This document shows positions 1 to 7,545 of a stretch of DNA of 57,187 nt, in pieces. Under the pieces are notes generated by a model. That model was given only the letters and a program-made list of their open reading frames with translations. It did no database searches and had not been told where the DNA came from. The stretch lies in contig JAPOXG010000108.1 in NCBI GenBank assembly GCA_026707225.1, forward strand, positions 1-57,187, given 5' to 3'. Source of the DNA: Chloroflexota bacterium. GTDB lineage: Bacteria > Chloroflexota > Anaerolineae > Aggregatilineales > Phototrophicaceae. Position numbers and translations under genes: made by a program. Every line of letters begins with the position of its first letter. Position 1 is the stretch's first letter.

Positions 1-129
1 TTGCGCTAGCGGGAAGCTCTCGATTTCGACCATGGCGATCATGACGCGTTCGCGCCGCTGGACTGCTGTTGAGTAGCCCACCAGCACATCGGCGACTTGC
101 TGCCAGCGGGGGGCCATCGCGTTAGGCAT
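1..129 (-). CDS. Probable M29-family aminopeptidase, N-terminal part only
   Basis: Only the first 43 codons lie inside the window; the gene runs off its left edge. The visible protein contains ADVLVGYSTAVQRRERVMI, which resembles the opening helix and first strand of AmpS/PepS-type (M29) metallo-aminopeptidases, where a 'lv.ys..v..ge.vlI' pattern is usual. The catalytic metal ligands would lie far downstream and are not visible, so the family call rests on the N-terminus alone. Starts at 129 and 117 are both ATG and neither has a clear ribosome binding site. A TATACT box at 170-175 on the minus strand could be its -10 element, but no good -35 is seen. Confidence 0.5.
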   Translation of the reverse strand, partial: MPNAMAPRWQQVADVLVGYSTAVQRRERVMIAMVEIESFPLAQ

Positions 130-267
130 GGCGGATGTGGTAGGGGGAGCGTAGCCGGGTCATGGCGGGAGTATAGCATGGGGGTGGGGGGATTGGGGGG
201 CAGAACAGGCACTGTAAGCTAAGTCTCGTCTGAACTAGAATCTGTGAACCGCATAAAGGAGATACTT

Positions 268-1593
268 GTGACTGATTTGGAACAGCAGCGGCTGATTGTT
301 TTACTCACTCAGCCGAGAGAATCCTTGTACGTAGAATACAAGAGTTGGCTTGACCTGAGCTCAAATCACGGAAAAGCAACACTAGCGAAAGCCGCTATTG
401 CGTTGGCCAATCATGGTGGCGGAACTATCGTAATTGGAATGAAAGAGAATGAGTCGGATAAGGCGACTCCCGTGTCGAAACCAAAGCCCAGCAACATCAC
501 GCGTTACGACGCCGTTATTGTAAATGCTGCAATCAATAGGTTTGCTGATCCCAAACTGGCCTGCGAAGTTCAATTCGCAATTCACCCTGATACCGATGAA
601 GAACATGCATTTGTCGTGATTCCCGGCAATGTATCGGTCCCTGTGATGTCTACAAGAGATAGCGGAGACGACATAAAGCAGCAGACCTGCTATATGCGCA
701 AACCCGGTCCGAAGAGCGAGCTACCGTATACGTCAGAAGAGTGGCGTACAATGCTTGACAGATGTGTATGGGCAAGTCGTGGGAAGATATTGGAATCAAT
801 TCGAGCAATAGTGCTGGGTAGCGCTCAACCCATTACGTTGGACCCTTCAGATTCCGAGCTACTGGCCGACTTCAGGCGCAAATCTCACCAACGCTGGCTA
901 GAACTTACCAACAGTCTTTCTAAAGACAGCTCAGCAAGGTTTCCACACGGATACTTTGAGATTGCCTTTCTACTATCGGATATCGAACCGCTGGCCTCCT
1001 TAACTAAGCTGCGTGAAATTCTCAGGGATGGCCCCGCACAAACTAGCGGCTGGCCTCCATTCATCACACTGAGCCGTGCGCCGTTTAGGTCGCGTGTAGT
1101 CGATGACGCGATTGAGAATTGGCTTGGCGATCCACAAGGGGAAAAAGTCTTCAATGATGCATATAGCTTACCATTTTGGCGAGCGCATCCCAGTGGTTGC
1201 TTCTACCAAATTGAGGGTTATATGGAGAATATTCGGTTGCGAGACGACGCACCCGGCACGAACCACTACCCAGAATTTGCGATTGCGCGCCTTGCTCATT
1301 TTCTATGGTTTGCGCAAAATCTTGCTGTGCACCTGGACGACGACACAGATGTGATTGTTGCTTGCAAGTTTACAGGTCTGGAAAACCGAAAGCTGAGTGG
1401 AACACCGCAACGACCAATCTTCGAACACCATCTATGCCATGACCCAGAATTTCATTTTCAGATCAAGCTAAGTCAAGCGCAGATAAGCGGCAATTTGGTA
1501 GAAGTGATTTCTGAGCAGCTTCGACCACTGTATGAGCGGTTTGACTTTAATGAGCTAAAGCAAAGTTTTGTTTCCGACATTCTGGATATGTAG
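268..1593 (+). CDS. AlbA_2 (Schlafen-type) DNA-binding domain protein
   Basis: The N-terminal ~130 residues carry the AlbA_2/Schlafen divergent AAA_4 signature: an EYKSWLD strand followed by a helix and ALANHGGGTIVIG. This domain is found in bacterial proteins tied to nucleic-acid binding, transcriptional control or phage defence. Residues ~150-440 match no family I recognise. GTG at 268 is preferred over GTG at 244 because AAAGGAG (255-261) sits six bases upstream of it, giving 441 residues. The gene is clearly AT-richer than its neighbours, with many AAA/ATT/TTT codons, and stands alone beside metG. Both points suggest acquisition by transfer. The domain call is firm; the function is not known. 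Confidence 0.8.
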   Translation: MTDLEQQRLIVLLTQPRESLYVEYKSWLDLSSNHGKATLAKAAIALANHGGGTIVIGMKENESDKATPVSKPKPSNITRYDAVIVNAAINRFADPKLACEVQFAIHPDTDEEHAFVVIPGNVSVPVMSTRDSGDDIKQQTCYMRKPGPKSELPYTSEEWRTMLDRCVWASRGKILESIRAIVLGSAQPITLDPSDSELLADFRRKSHQRWLELTNSLSKDSSARFPHGYFEIAFLLSDIEPLASLTKLREILRDGPAQTSGWPPFITLSRAPFRSRVVDDAIENWLGDPQGEKVFNDAYSLPFWRAHPSGCFYQIEGYMENIRLRDDAPGTNHYPEFAIARLAHFLWFAQNLAVHLDDDTDVIVACKFTGLENRKLSGTPQRPIFEHHLCHDPEFHFQIKLSQAQISGNLVEVISEQLRPLYERFDFNELKQSFVSDILDM

Positions 1594-1615
1594 GAAAGGT
1601 AAACACATTGAAGCC

Positions 1616-3427
1616 CTAAACAATCGCCCCCTCGACGCGCGGCTGGCCGAGGTATTGCCGCTCCTGCTCGACGATCTCCGGATCCAGCTTCACAAAGAGC
1701 GGACTCGGCGCGCGCAGCGTCTGACCCGGCGCCAGCTCGCTCGCTTTCCACTCGCCAATCGCCGCGCTCCCGTCATAAACCAGCGCCAGATGATCGCGCG
1801 TCTCTTCGCTGTACTTCTCTATCTCGAGTTCGCCGAAGAGCTGCCCATCGTAGCCGAGCATCTCGTGCAGCTGCTGCGAGCTGAAGGGCGTGAAAGGCGC
1901 GAAGAGGGTCTTGAGATTGTCGATGCAGCGCAGGGCGGCATAAACCGAACGGGCGGCATCTTCGCGGTCGGTCGCTAGCCGCTTCCAGGGCTCGCGCTCA
2001 TTGAGCCAGGCATTGACCTCACGCGCCAGCGACAGCGTCTCTTCCAGCGCATCTTTGGGCCGGACCGCCTCCAGCAGCGCGCCGATTGAATGGAAGCCGT
2101 TTTCGGTTGCCGCGATGATGGCTTCGTCGGCGGCGGTCAGTTCGCCGGGGGCGGGCACGCCGCCGTCGAAGCGCTTGTAGGCGAAACCCAGCATGCGATT
2201 GACCAGATTGCCCCAGGCGGCCAGCAGCTCATTGTTGACGCGCGCCAGGAAGCCATCCCAGGAGAAGTCGCTGTCTTGGCGTTCGGGGAAAGTGCGGGCG
2301 ACGTAAAAGCGCACGGCATCGGCTTGGTAGCGTTCCAGCAGGTCGGGCAGCCAAACCGCCCAATTGCGCGAAGTCGAGAATTGCTGTCCCTCGATATTCA
2401 TGAATTCGTTGGCGGGCACATCGTAAGGCAGCTGCAGCGGGATATCGCCGTAGGTCGGGTCGTCTTCGTTATAGATGCCGTCAATGCCGAGCAGCTCGGC
2501 TTGCCAGATGATGGTATGGAAGGGGATATTGTCCTTGCCGATGAAGTTATAGATTTTGGCTTCGGGGTTGTACCACCAAAGTTTCCAGGCGTCGGGCTTG
2601 CCGATGTTATTCGCCCATTCGATGCTGGCGGTGAAATAACCCATGACCGCGTCGAACCAGACATAGAGGCGCTTGTCTTCCCAGCCGTCGAGCGGCACGC
2701 GAATGCCCCAGTCGATATCGCGGGTGATGGGACGGCCTCGCAGCCCTTCCTTGACGAAGTTCTGGCTGAAGCGGCTGACGTTGGGGCGCCAGTGATGCTC
2801 GTGGTCGGCGAGATATTCCAGGATCTGCTCGGTGAACTGCGCCAGGTCGAGGAAGTAATGTTCCGATTCGCGCCGGACCAGCTTGTCTTCGGGATTGCTG
2901 CGGCTGTGCGGGTCGATGAGTTGCACCGCGTCCATCAGGTTGCCGCAATTTTCGCATTGGTCGCCGCGGGCGTGCGGGTATTTGCAGATGTAACAGGCGC
3001 CCTCGACATAGCGATCGGGCAGGAAGCGCTTCTCGCTCTCGCTGTAAAGCAGGGTCTGCTTCTCTTTGTAGAGGTAGCCGCGCTCCAGCAAGCGCGTAAA
3101 AATGTCCCGCGCCACCTGATGATGATTCTCGGTATCCGTATGCGTGAACAGGTCATAGCTGACGCCGATCTTGCGCTGCGTTTGCAGGAAGCGTTCGTGA
3201 TAATGCTCAAAGACTTCGAGTGGCGAGACGCCGCGTTTGTCCGCTTCGACGGTGATGGGCGTACCGTGGCTGTCTGAGCCGCTGACCATCAGCACATGAT
3301 TGCCGCGCAGCCGATGATAACGGGCGAAGATATCGGCCGGCAGGTAAGCGCCCGCCAGGTGCCCGATATGCAGATCGCCGTTGGCGTAGGGCCAAGCCAC
3401 TGACACGTGGATATATTCCGCTGACAT
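1616..3427 (-). CDS. metG: Methionyl-tRNA synthetase
   Basis: Class I aminoacyl-tRNA synthetase that charges tRNA-Met with methionine in the cytosol. The Rossmann-fold signature HIGH is at residues ~20-23. Four zinc-ligand cysteines (CYIC and CENC, ~145-161) mark the MetG1 type. A KMSKS-like loop reads FSTSR near residue 345, with the SSEA-type anticodon-binding helical domain after it. There is no C-terminal EMAP/Trbp111 domain, so at ~603 residues it is the short form. Tandem ATGs lie at 3430 and 3427; the GAGGGAG Shine-Dalgarno (3434-3440) is better spaced for 3427. The gene is preceded by a methionine-rich leader ORF and a terminator hairpin, described separately, which suggest regulation by methionyl-tRNA supply. 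The AlbA_2 gene ends 22 bp past its stop on the other strand. Confidence 0.97.
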   Translation of the reverse strand: MSAEYIHVSVAWPYANGDLHIGHLAGAYLPADIFARYHRLRGNHVLMVSGSDSHGTPITVEADKRGVSPLEVFEHYHERFLQTQRKIGVSYDLFTHTDTENHHQVARDIFTRLLERGYLYKEKQTLLYSESEKRFLPDRYVEGACYICKYPHARGDQCENCGNLMDAVQLIDPHSRSNPEDKLVRRESEHYFLDLAQFTEQILEYLADHEHHWRPNVSRFSQNFVKEGLRGRPITRDIDWGIRVPLDGWEDKRLYVWFDAVMGYFTASIEWANNIGKPDAWKLWWYNPEAKIYNFIGKDNIPFHTIIWQAELLGIDGIYNEDDPTYGDIPLQLPYDVPANEFMNIEGQQFSTSRNWAVWLPDLLERYQADAVRFYVARTFPERQDSDFSWDGFLARVNNELLAAWGNLVNRMLGFAYKRFDGGVPAPGELTAADEAIIAATENGFHSIGALLEAVRPKDALEETLSLAREVNAWLNEREPWKRLATDREDAARSVYAALRCIDNLKTLFAPFTPFSSQQLHEMLGYDGQLFGELEIEKYSEETRDHLALVYDGSAAIGEWKASELAPGQTLRAPSPLFVKLDPEIVEQERQYLGQPRVEGAIV

Positions 3428-3465
3428 CATTCGCTCCCTCTATGCCACCGTAAGTGCAAATAAAA

Positions 3466-3488
3466 ACCGCCTGTCGCTGACAGACGGT
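3466..3488 (-). terminator. Intrinsic terminator (attenuator) in the metG leader
   Basis: On the minus strand ACCGTCTGTC (arm B, 3488-3479), loop AGC and GACAGGCGGT (arm C, 3475-3466) form a ten-pair stem with one G-U pair, followed by TTTTTATTT. This is a standard Rho-independent terminator placed between the leader ORF and metG, so it would abort metG transcription when formed. Arm B is also perfectly complementary to an upstream segment (see the antiterminator entry), so the stem is conditional. Confidence 0.85.
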
Positions 3489-3538
3489 ATCAAGATTAAG
3501 CGCTGTGTGGCCTAGGCGCGACGCAAGCGCCGTCTGTC
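3479..3538 (-). promoter_or_regulatory. Predicted antiterminator in the metG leader
   Basis: Segment A (GACAGACGG, 3538-3530), inside the leader ORF at codons 19-21, is perfectly complementary over nine bases to arm B of the terminator (3479-3488). A:B pairing excludes the B:C terminator. CGCT just after A can also pair with AGCG at 3503-3500, lengthening the antiterminator. The arrangement mirrors segments 2, 3 and 4 of classical trp/his/pheST attenuators. Pairing is visible directly; regulation is inferred. Confidence 0.7.
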
Positions 3539-3592
3539 GTTAGTAACAATCGTCATCCGCATAGGCATCGAATTGGCGCAGTTCATAAGCAT
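3512..3592 (-). CDS. Methionine-rich leader peptide upstream of metG
   Basis: A 26-codon ORF with ATG at 3592-3590 and TAG at 3514-3512. It begins MLMNCANSMPMRM: methionine occupies positions 1, 3, 9, 11 and 13, five of the first 13 codons. The tail is arginine-rich because it encodes the A arm of the antiterminator. A ribosome waiting for charged tRNA-Met at codon 13 would stop about 15 nt short of segment A, leaving it free to pair with B and prevent termination. With ample Met-tRNA the ribosome runs on towards the stop codon between A and B, and the B:C terminator can form. There is no Shine-Dalgarno; the predicted promoter puts transcription start at or next to the ATG, so translation may be leaderless. 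The clearest precedent is pheM, upstream of E. coli pheST. Confidence 0.72.
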   Translation of the reverse strand: MLMNCANSMPMRMTIVTNDRRRLRRA

Positions 3593-3598
3593 GGCGAG

Positions 3599-3628
3599 AG
3601 TGTAACATAAGCCGAGCGGGGTCGTCAA
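3599..3628 (-). promoter_or_regulatory. Predicted promoter of the metG leader transcript
   Basis: TTGACG (3628-3623), an 18-bp spacer and TACACT (3604-3599) read on the minus strand. The -10 box ends six bases before the leader ATG, so the transcript would start at or very near it. This fits the absence of a ribosome binding site. Box matches are good at -35 and moderate at -10. Confidence 0.5.
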
Positions 3629-3884
3629 GTGATTTGGTCGGCGACGGGCTAAGGGCGGGATTATGCTCAAACAGCGTATGGCCTACTTCACCATCGAGTA
3701 CGCTGAGGGCGCCGAGATTCCTGACAATAACGGGCGGAGGCTCTCGTTCTCAACACTAGACGCGACAGCGGTGGCGCTGGCTAGTGCGAGCGATAGAACG
3801 GGACTATAATTCGCGGCGCATTGCCGATACAGTAGCGCGCAATAGCGGCGTGGGCGGCGGGTGGATCCAGCGGCAGGACAGCCA

Positions 3885-5009
3885 GTGAAATCACAGGGCG
3901 TACATATCGTCAATTATTCCGCGCCACGGCGCCGGCGGCGGGGTCTCACTTGTATACTGTGGGGATTGGGCGCGGGCTTTTGCCTGCTGGTCGCAAGCCT
4001 CATCGTGAGCGGCGCGGTTTACGCCGGCTGGAATACCGGGCTGGCGACAGCGCGGGCGGAGTCCACAGTCGCAGCTCAGGATTACGCGCGGCAACAGTGC
4101 GATCGCATACCGTCCGATCTCTTGGGCGGCAGCTTGAGACTGGCGCAGAGCCGGCTGGAGCATTTGGCGAAATTGCGGCAGACGCCTGACTGCCTGCCGC
4201 TGATGGCGTCGACTGCCACGGTCATTTTTCTTCTTTCGGCGTCCAGCCCCACCCCGCCAGCGACCGAAACCGCGACGCCCTTCCAACCGACGGCGCCGCC
4301 GGCGACGGACGCGCCGACGCGAGCGCCAACGGCAACAGCGCCCGACGGAGACATCTCGACGGACTTTGATTTGGATGCCCTGCTCGCTGAAGCGCAAGGC
4401 GCGCTCAGGCTGCGAGACTATCCGGCGGCAATTGACACGCTGGACGCGATCATCAGCATTGATGGGGACTTTCAGCGCGAATCGGTGCAGCGGCTGATGA
4501 TGGAGGCGCTGACCGCGCAGGCGCTGGCGCTCTATCACAGCGGGCGCCTTTCCGAGGCGATCGTGTTGACGGATCGCGCCGAGGAGCTTGGCAGCATCGA
4601 CGAGCTCTATCACGAACGATATATCGCCCTGCTTTACCTGGCTGGTCAACGCTATAAAACCGCCAACCCGGCGGAAGCGGTGCAAAATTTTAGCAGCTTG
4701 TATTATGAATTTGGTCTGCGGGAATATGTGAATGGACCGATAGCGACGGACTTGCAGGAAGCGCACCGCCACTACGCGATGGCGCTGGTGCTGCAGGGCG
4801 ATCACTGTTCGGCGCAAGCGCAGTTCGAGGCGGCGCTGCAATTGAATCCCCCCATCAGCCGCGTCAACTTGGCCGACCTAAGCGCCCGACTCAAGCAGTC
4901 CATCGAAACTTGCCAGTCGCAGCGGGAGGAGGCCGCCTCCAGCGCGGGAGGGGCTGCGCCGGCCACGCAGCCGACGGCCACAAGGGCCCCGGTTGGTTAC
5001 TCGGGCTGA
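3885..5009 (+). CDS. Membrane-anchored TPR-like protein
   Basis: An Arg-rich N-terminus (PRRRRR) is followed by one membrane helix (about residues 22-48 of this form), so the protein is probably anchored with its bulk outside. A second hydrophobic stretch near residue 110 (ATVIFLLSAS) precedes a low-complexity Thr/Pro/Ala linker. The C-terminal ~200 residues are alpha-helical repeats of TPR type (ALRLRDYPAAIDTLDAI, ALALYHSGRLSEAI, ALVLQGDHCSAQAQFEAAL). GTG at 3885 is preferred because AGGA lies six bases upstream; GTG at 3861 is an alternative. A TATAAT at 3805-3810 may be the -10 box. It is probably a scaffold or envelope protein; no enzyme motif is seen. Confidence 0.7.
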   Translation: MKSQGVHIVNYSAPRRRRRGLTCILWGLGAGFCLLVASLIVSGAVYAGWNTGLATARAESTVAAQDYARQQCDRIPSDLLGGSLRLAQSRLEHLAKLRQTPDCLPLMASTATVIFLLSASSPTPPATETATPFQPTAPPATDAPTRAPTATAPDGDISTDFDLDALLAEAQGALRLRDYPAAIDTLDAIISIDGDFQRESVQRLMMEALTAQALALYHSGRLSEAIVLTDRAEELGSIDELYHERYIALLYLAGQRYKTANPAEAVQNFSSLYYEFGLREYVNGPIATDLQEAHRHYAMALVLQGDHCSAQAQFEAALQLNPPISRVNLADLSARLKQSIETCQSQREEAASSAGGAAPATQPTATRAPVGYSG

Positions 5010-5028
5010 AGACGGGACAAGCCGGCGC

Positions 5029-5662
5029 TCAGCATTCGATGCGCTCGATGATGGTCGCGGTCGCCATGCCGCCGCAGCACATCGTCTGCAAGCCGTAGCG
5101 CGAGTCGGTCGTCTCCAGCGTGTTGGTCAGCGCCGTCATCAAGCGGGCGCCGGAGCCGCCGAGCGGGCACCCGAGGGCAATCGCGCCGCCATGAATGTTG
5201 ACCTTTTCCAGATCGACGCCGGTCTCTTTCTCCCAGATCCGCGGGACGGAGGCAAAGGCTTGGTTGACTTCAAAGACATCGATTTCGTCCAGCTCCAATG
5301 CGGCACGCTTCAGCGCCTTGAAAGCGGCAGCGATAGGACCGGTGAGCATCAGATGCGGATCGCTGCCGATAGTGACGGGCGCGATGAGGCGGGCGCGCGG
5401 TGTCAAGCCCAGTTGAAGCGCTCGTCCGGCGCTGGTGAAGACAGGCTCGAGCGAAGCCATCTTCTCCCGCGTCGTCGTTGGGCGGATGCCCTGATCGCGG
5501 TCAAACATTCGCAGAGCGCCCTCGTCATCGACGCCTTGAATCGGGACGATTTCACGCCTCAAAGCGCCGTTCTCGGTTGCAGCCCAGACGCGCTGATGGC
5601 TCAGCAGGGTGAGCTGGTCCATCGCCGTCCGAGTGATGCCCCACTTGTCCGCCGCCAGCTAT
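5029..5662 (-). pseudogene. Acetyl-CoA acetyltransferase (thiolase) remnant
   Basis: The translation matches the C-terminal half of thiolases: LAADKWGITRTAMDQLTLLSH, then DIDVFEVNQAFA, then GGAIALGCPLG and MCCGGMATATIIE. Three defects indicate decay. The N-terminal half with the acyl-accepting cysteine is absent, with an in-frame TAG just upstream at 5663-5665. The usual 'VTAGNASGINDGA' block between EPVF and TSAGRALQLGL is deleted. The catalytic His of GHP is replaced by Cys (GCP). An ATG at 5622 would allow a 197-residue product, but it could not be an active thiolase. Confidence 0.8.
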
Positions 5663-5819
5663 AAGGGCGATTCTGAACGCATATGCGACAAGCATAAGCG
5701 CAACAAGCGCAAGCGCCGGTCGCTTTCCACCTGTCATTCTGTTGCTTCGCCCTTGCCGAAAGAACTATATCCGCAGCGCGTTGCCATATTCATACAAATC
5801 TATCACCAGGCGCAATGGC

Positions 5820-6257
5820 TTATAGCGTAGGCTGCAGCTCGCTGAAAGCGACATCGAATTCATATCCCAGCTGCCGCAGCGCCTCGACGGCGGCGGCGCG
5901 CGTCTTGTCGTTGCTGCTATCGGCGAAGCGGAGGAGGGCGTCGATGGCGCGGGGATCGCCAATTTTGCCTAAAGCCTGCGCCGCGTTGTAGGGGGTGAGA
6001 AATCCGGGCGCTTCCAGCGCGCGAATCAGGGAAGTGACCGCGCGATCATCTTTGAGCATGCCAAGCATCAAAGCAGCGCGGCCGCGGACGATCAAGTCTT
6101 CCTGGTTGTTCTCGACGATGCCAATCAGGGCGCGCAGAGCCTGGTCGCCGCCGATCATGCCCAGCTTCATGACAGCGGCGCGCCGTCTATCCTTGTTGAT
6201 ATCGCGCAGTTCGGAGAGGATGGATCTGACTACGCCGCTCTGTTCCGATTCCACCAT
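5820..6257 (-). CDS. HEAT-repeat (PBS-lyase-like) protein
   Basis: A 145-residue protein made almost entirely of HEAT repeats, with helical pairs such as RRRAAVMKLGMIGGDQALRA, RGRAALMLGMLKDDRAVTSL, NAAQALGKIGDPRAIDALL and RAAAVEALRQLGYEF. Such proteins act as adaptors or bind partners; no catalytic residues are expected. It has no signal peptide and is likely cytoplasmic. It stands between the thiolase remnant and a ~320-bp stretch without a gene. Confidence 0.85.
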   Translation of the reverse strand: MVESEQSGVVRSILSELRDINKDRRRAAVMKLGMIGGDQALRALIGIVENNQEDLIVRGRAALMLGMLKDDRAVTSLIRALEAPGFLTPYNAAQALGKIGDPRAIDALLRFADSSNDKTRAAAVEALRQLGYEFDVAFSELQPTL

Positions 6258-6581
6258 TGGTCCGCGCCTTTCGTCAGCGATGTCGCTTCGCCCGCCAGCA
6301 TTTGACCCGCATCCGCTCTTCTTGCATAGAACACTTATCCCGATTCAGGACTGAATCCGCGACGTGAACGGCGAGGAATGCGCTATGTCTGTCGCAGGAA
6401 TGATTGACCGCTTTCCTCCGGCCGATTCGACAGCCGAATGGATATTCCGTTCGCACTATTTTACTGCGACTTGCGACAATCTTCTATCGGATGTACGGGT
6501 GGAATTGAGCAAAACATACAAATCTGGCGGCGGCGGAAGCCAAGCGTTAGGGGCGCGGCGCCAATCTGGTGGACGAGAGGC
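6258..6581. other. Intergenic stretch with no recognised feature
   Basis: About 320 bp between two minus-strand genes. Short ORFs on both strands lack ribosome binding sites and family similarity. No clear repeat, promoter or terminator was recognised. Confidence 0.4.
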
Positions 6582-7277
6582 TCAGGCGGGCGGACCTTCC
6601 ATTTGCAGTTGGCCGTCGTGGATGCGACATACGCGATCGGCCTGTCGCGCGATTTCGCTGCTGTGGGTGGCCATGACCAAGGTCTTGCCCGCCTCGCGCG
6701 TGAGCCGCAGCAAGAGTTGAATCACTGCCCGCCCGGTATCGTCATCGAGGTTGCCGGTGGGCTCATCGGCCAGCACAATCTTCGGTTCATGCAGGAGCGC
6801 ACGCGCAATCGCGACGCGCTGCTGTTCGCCACCGCTGAGTTTATCGGGGAAGGTGTTGGAGCGGTCGCCCAAGCCCACCTGCTCCAGGAGATCGTCGGCG
6901 CGCGCTTCAGCCCGTCGCCGGTTCCCGCCGCCAAGTTCTTGGGGCAAAGTGACGTTTTCGCGCACGGTCAAGGTGGGGATCAAGTTGAAAAATTGAAAGA
7001 CGATGCCGATGCGGTCGCGGCGGAAGAGGGTGAGCTGCCGGTCGTTGAAGGACGTGATATCGCTGCCGTCAATGCGGATCTGACCGCTGTCCGCGCGGTC
7101 GATGCCACTGACGAGGTTGAGCAATGTGCTTTTGCCGCTGCCACTTGCCCCCAGAACGGCAATGAATTCGCCAGCGGCGATATCGAGGCTGACGCCTTCG
7201 AGCACGCGCAGGCTGCGATCGCCTTCGTGGTAGGTCTTGTACAAGTCTCGGATGGTTACAAGCGCGTCTTGGGTCAT
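6582..7277 (-). CDS. ABC transporter ATP-binding protein (LolD/MacB type)
   Basis: A 231-residue ATPase with Walker [10 protein letters not shown], the MacB/LolD-type Q-loop context ([20 protein letters not shown]), signature LSGGEQQR and Walker [10 protein letters not shown] followed by the H-loop ATHS. This subfamily partners FtsX/MacB-like permeases that move lipoproteins, peptides or drugs by mechanotransmission. No permease gene adjoins it, so it must work with one encoded elsewhere. The start at 7277 (MTQDAL) aligns with the family; an upstream extension to 7310 is possible but less likely. Confidence 0.9.
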   Translation of the reverse strand: MTQDALVTIRDLYKTYHEGDRSLRVLEGVSLDIAAGEFIAVLGASGSGKSTLLNLVSGIDRADSGQIRIDGSDITSFNDRQLTLFRRDRIGIVFQFFNLIPTLTVRENVTLPQELGGGNRRRAEARADDLLEQVGLGDRSNTFPDKLSGGEQQRVAIARALLHEPKIVLADEPTGNLDDDTGRAVIQLLLRLTREAGKTLVMATHSSEIARQADRVCRIHDGQLQMEGPPA

Positions 7278-7545
7278 GGCATTTGCGCGGACGCCTCCGC
7301 GGCTTTTCAACCGCAGCGCCGTACAACCACTGCTAACGAACGTGAAGCCATAAAGGCAAACACTAAAGCAAATGTCACGGATTTGATAGTGCCTTTCGGG
7401 GACGGTCCGCCCCTGGGGGACTGGCTCGAATGAAGACTGCGCCGCTTTATCAAGCGAACATTATCGTTATATCCTATTATAGGTGACAGGGAATCCAATT
7501 AGACGGAGCCGTCTCAGGCCCATTTGCTTTCCAGGAGGCACAGCT

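Noticed and set aside
125..163. A 13-codon ORF (MTRLRSPYHIRHA) on the minus strand just after a TATACT box, with its stop overlapping the M29 start.
   Set aside because: It could be a leaderless upstream ORF, but there is no -35 element, repeated codon or structure to support a regulatory role.
179..202. G-rich run on the plus strand with three G5/G6 tracts, a possible G-quadruplex.
   Set aside because: Only three tracts are present and it sits in an unremarkable gap; it may be compositional.
3431..3600. T-box or SAM riboswitch upstream of metG.
   Set aside because: The conserved T-box core and the kink-turn architecture of SAM riboswitches were not found; the leader-peptide explanation fits better.
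3663..3809. A 48-codon ORF on the plus strand upstream of the TPR gene.
   Set aside because: No good ribosome binding site, no family and it ends within the putative promoter of the next gene.
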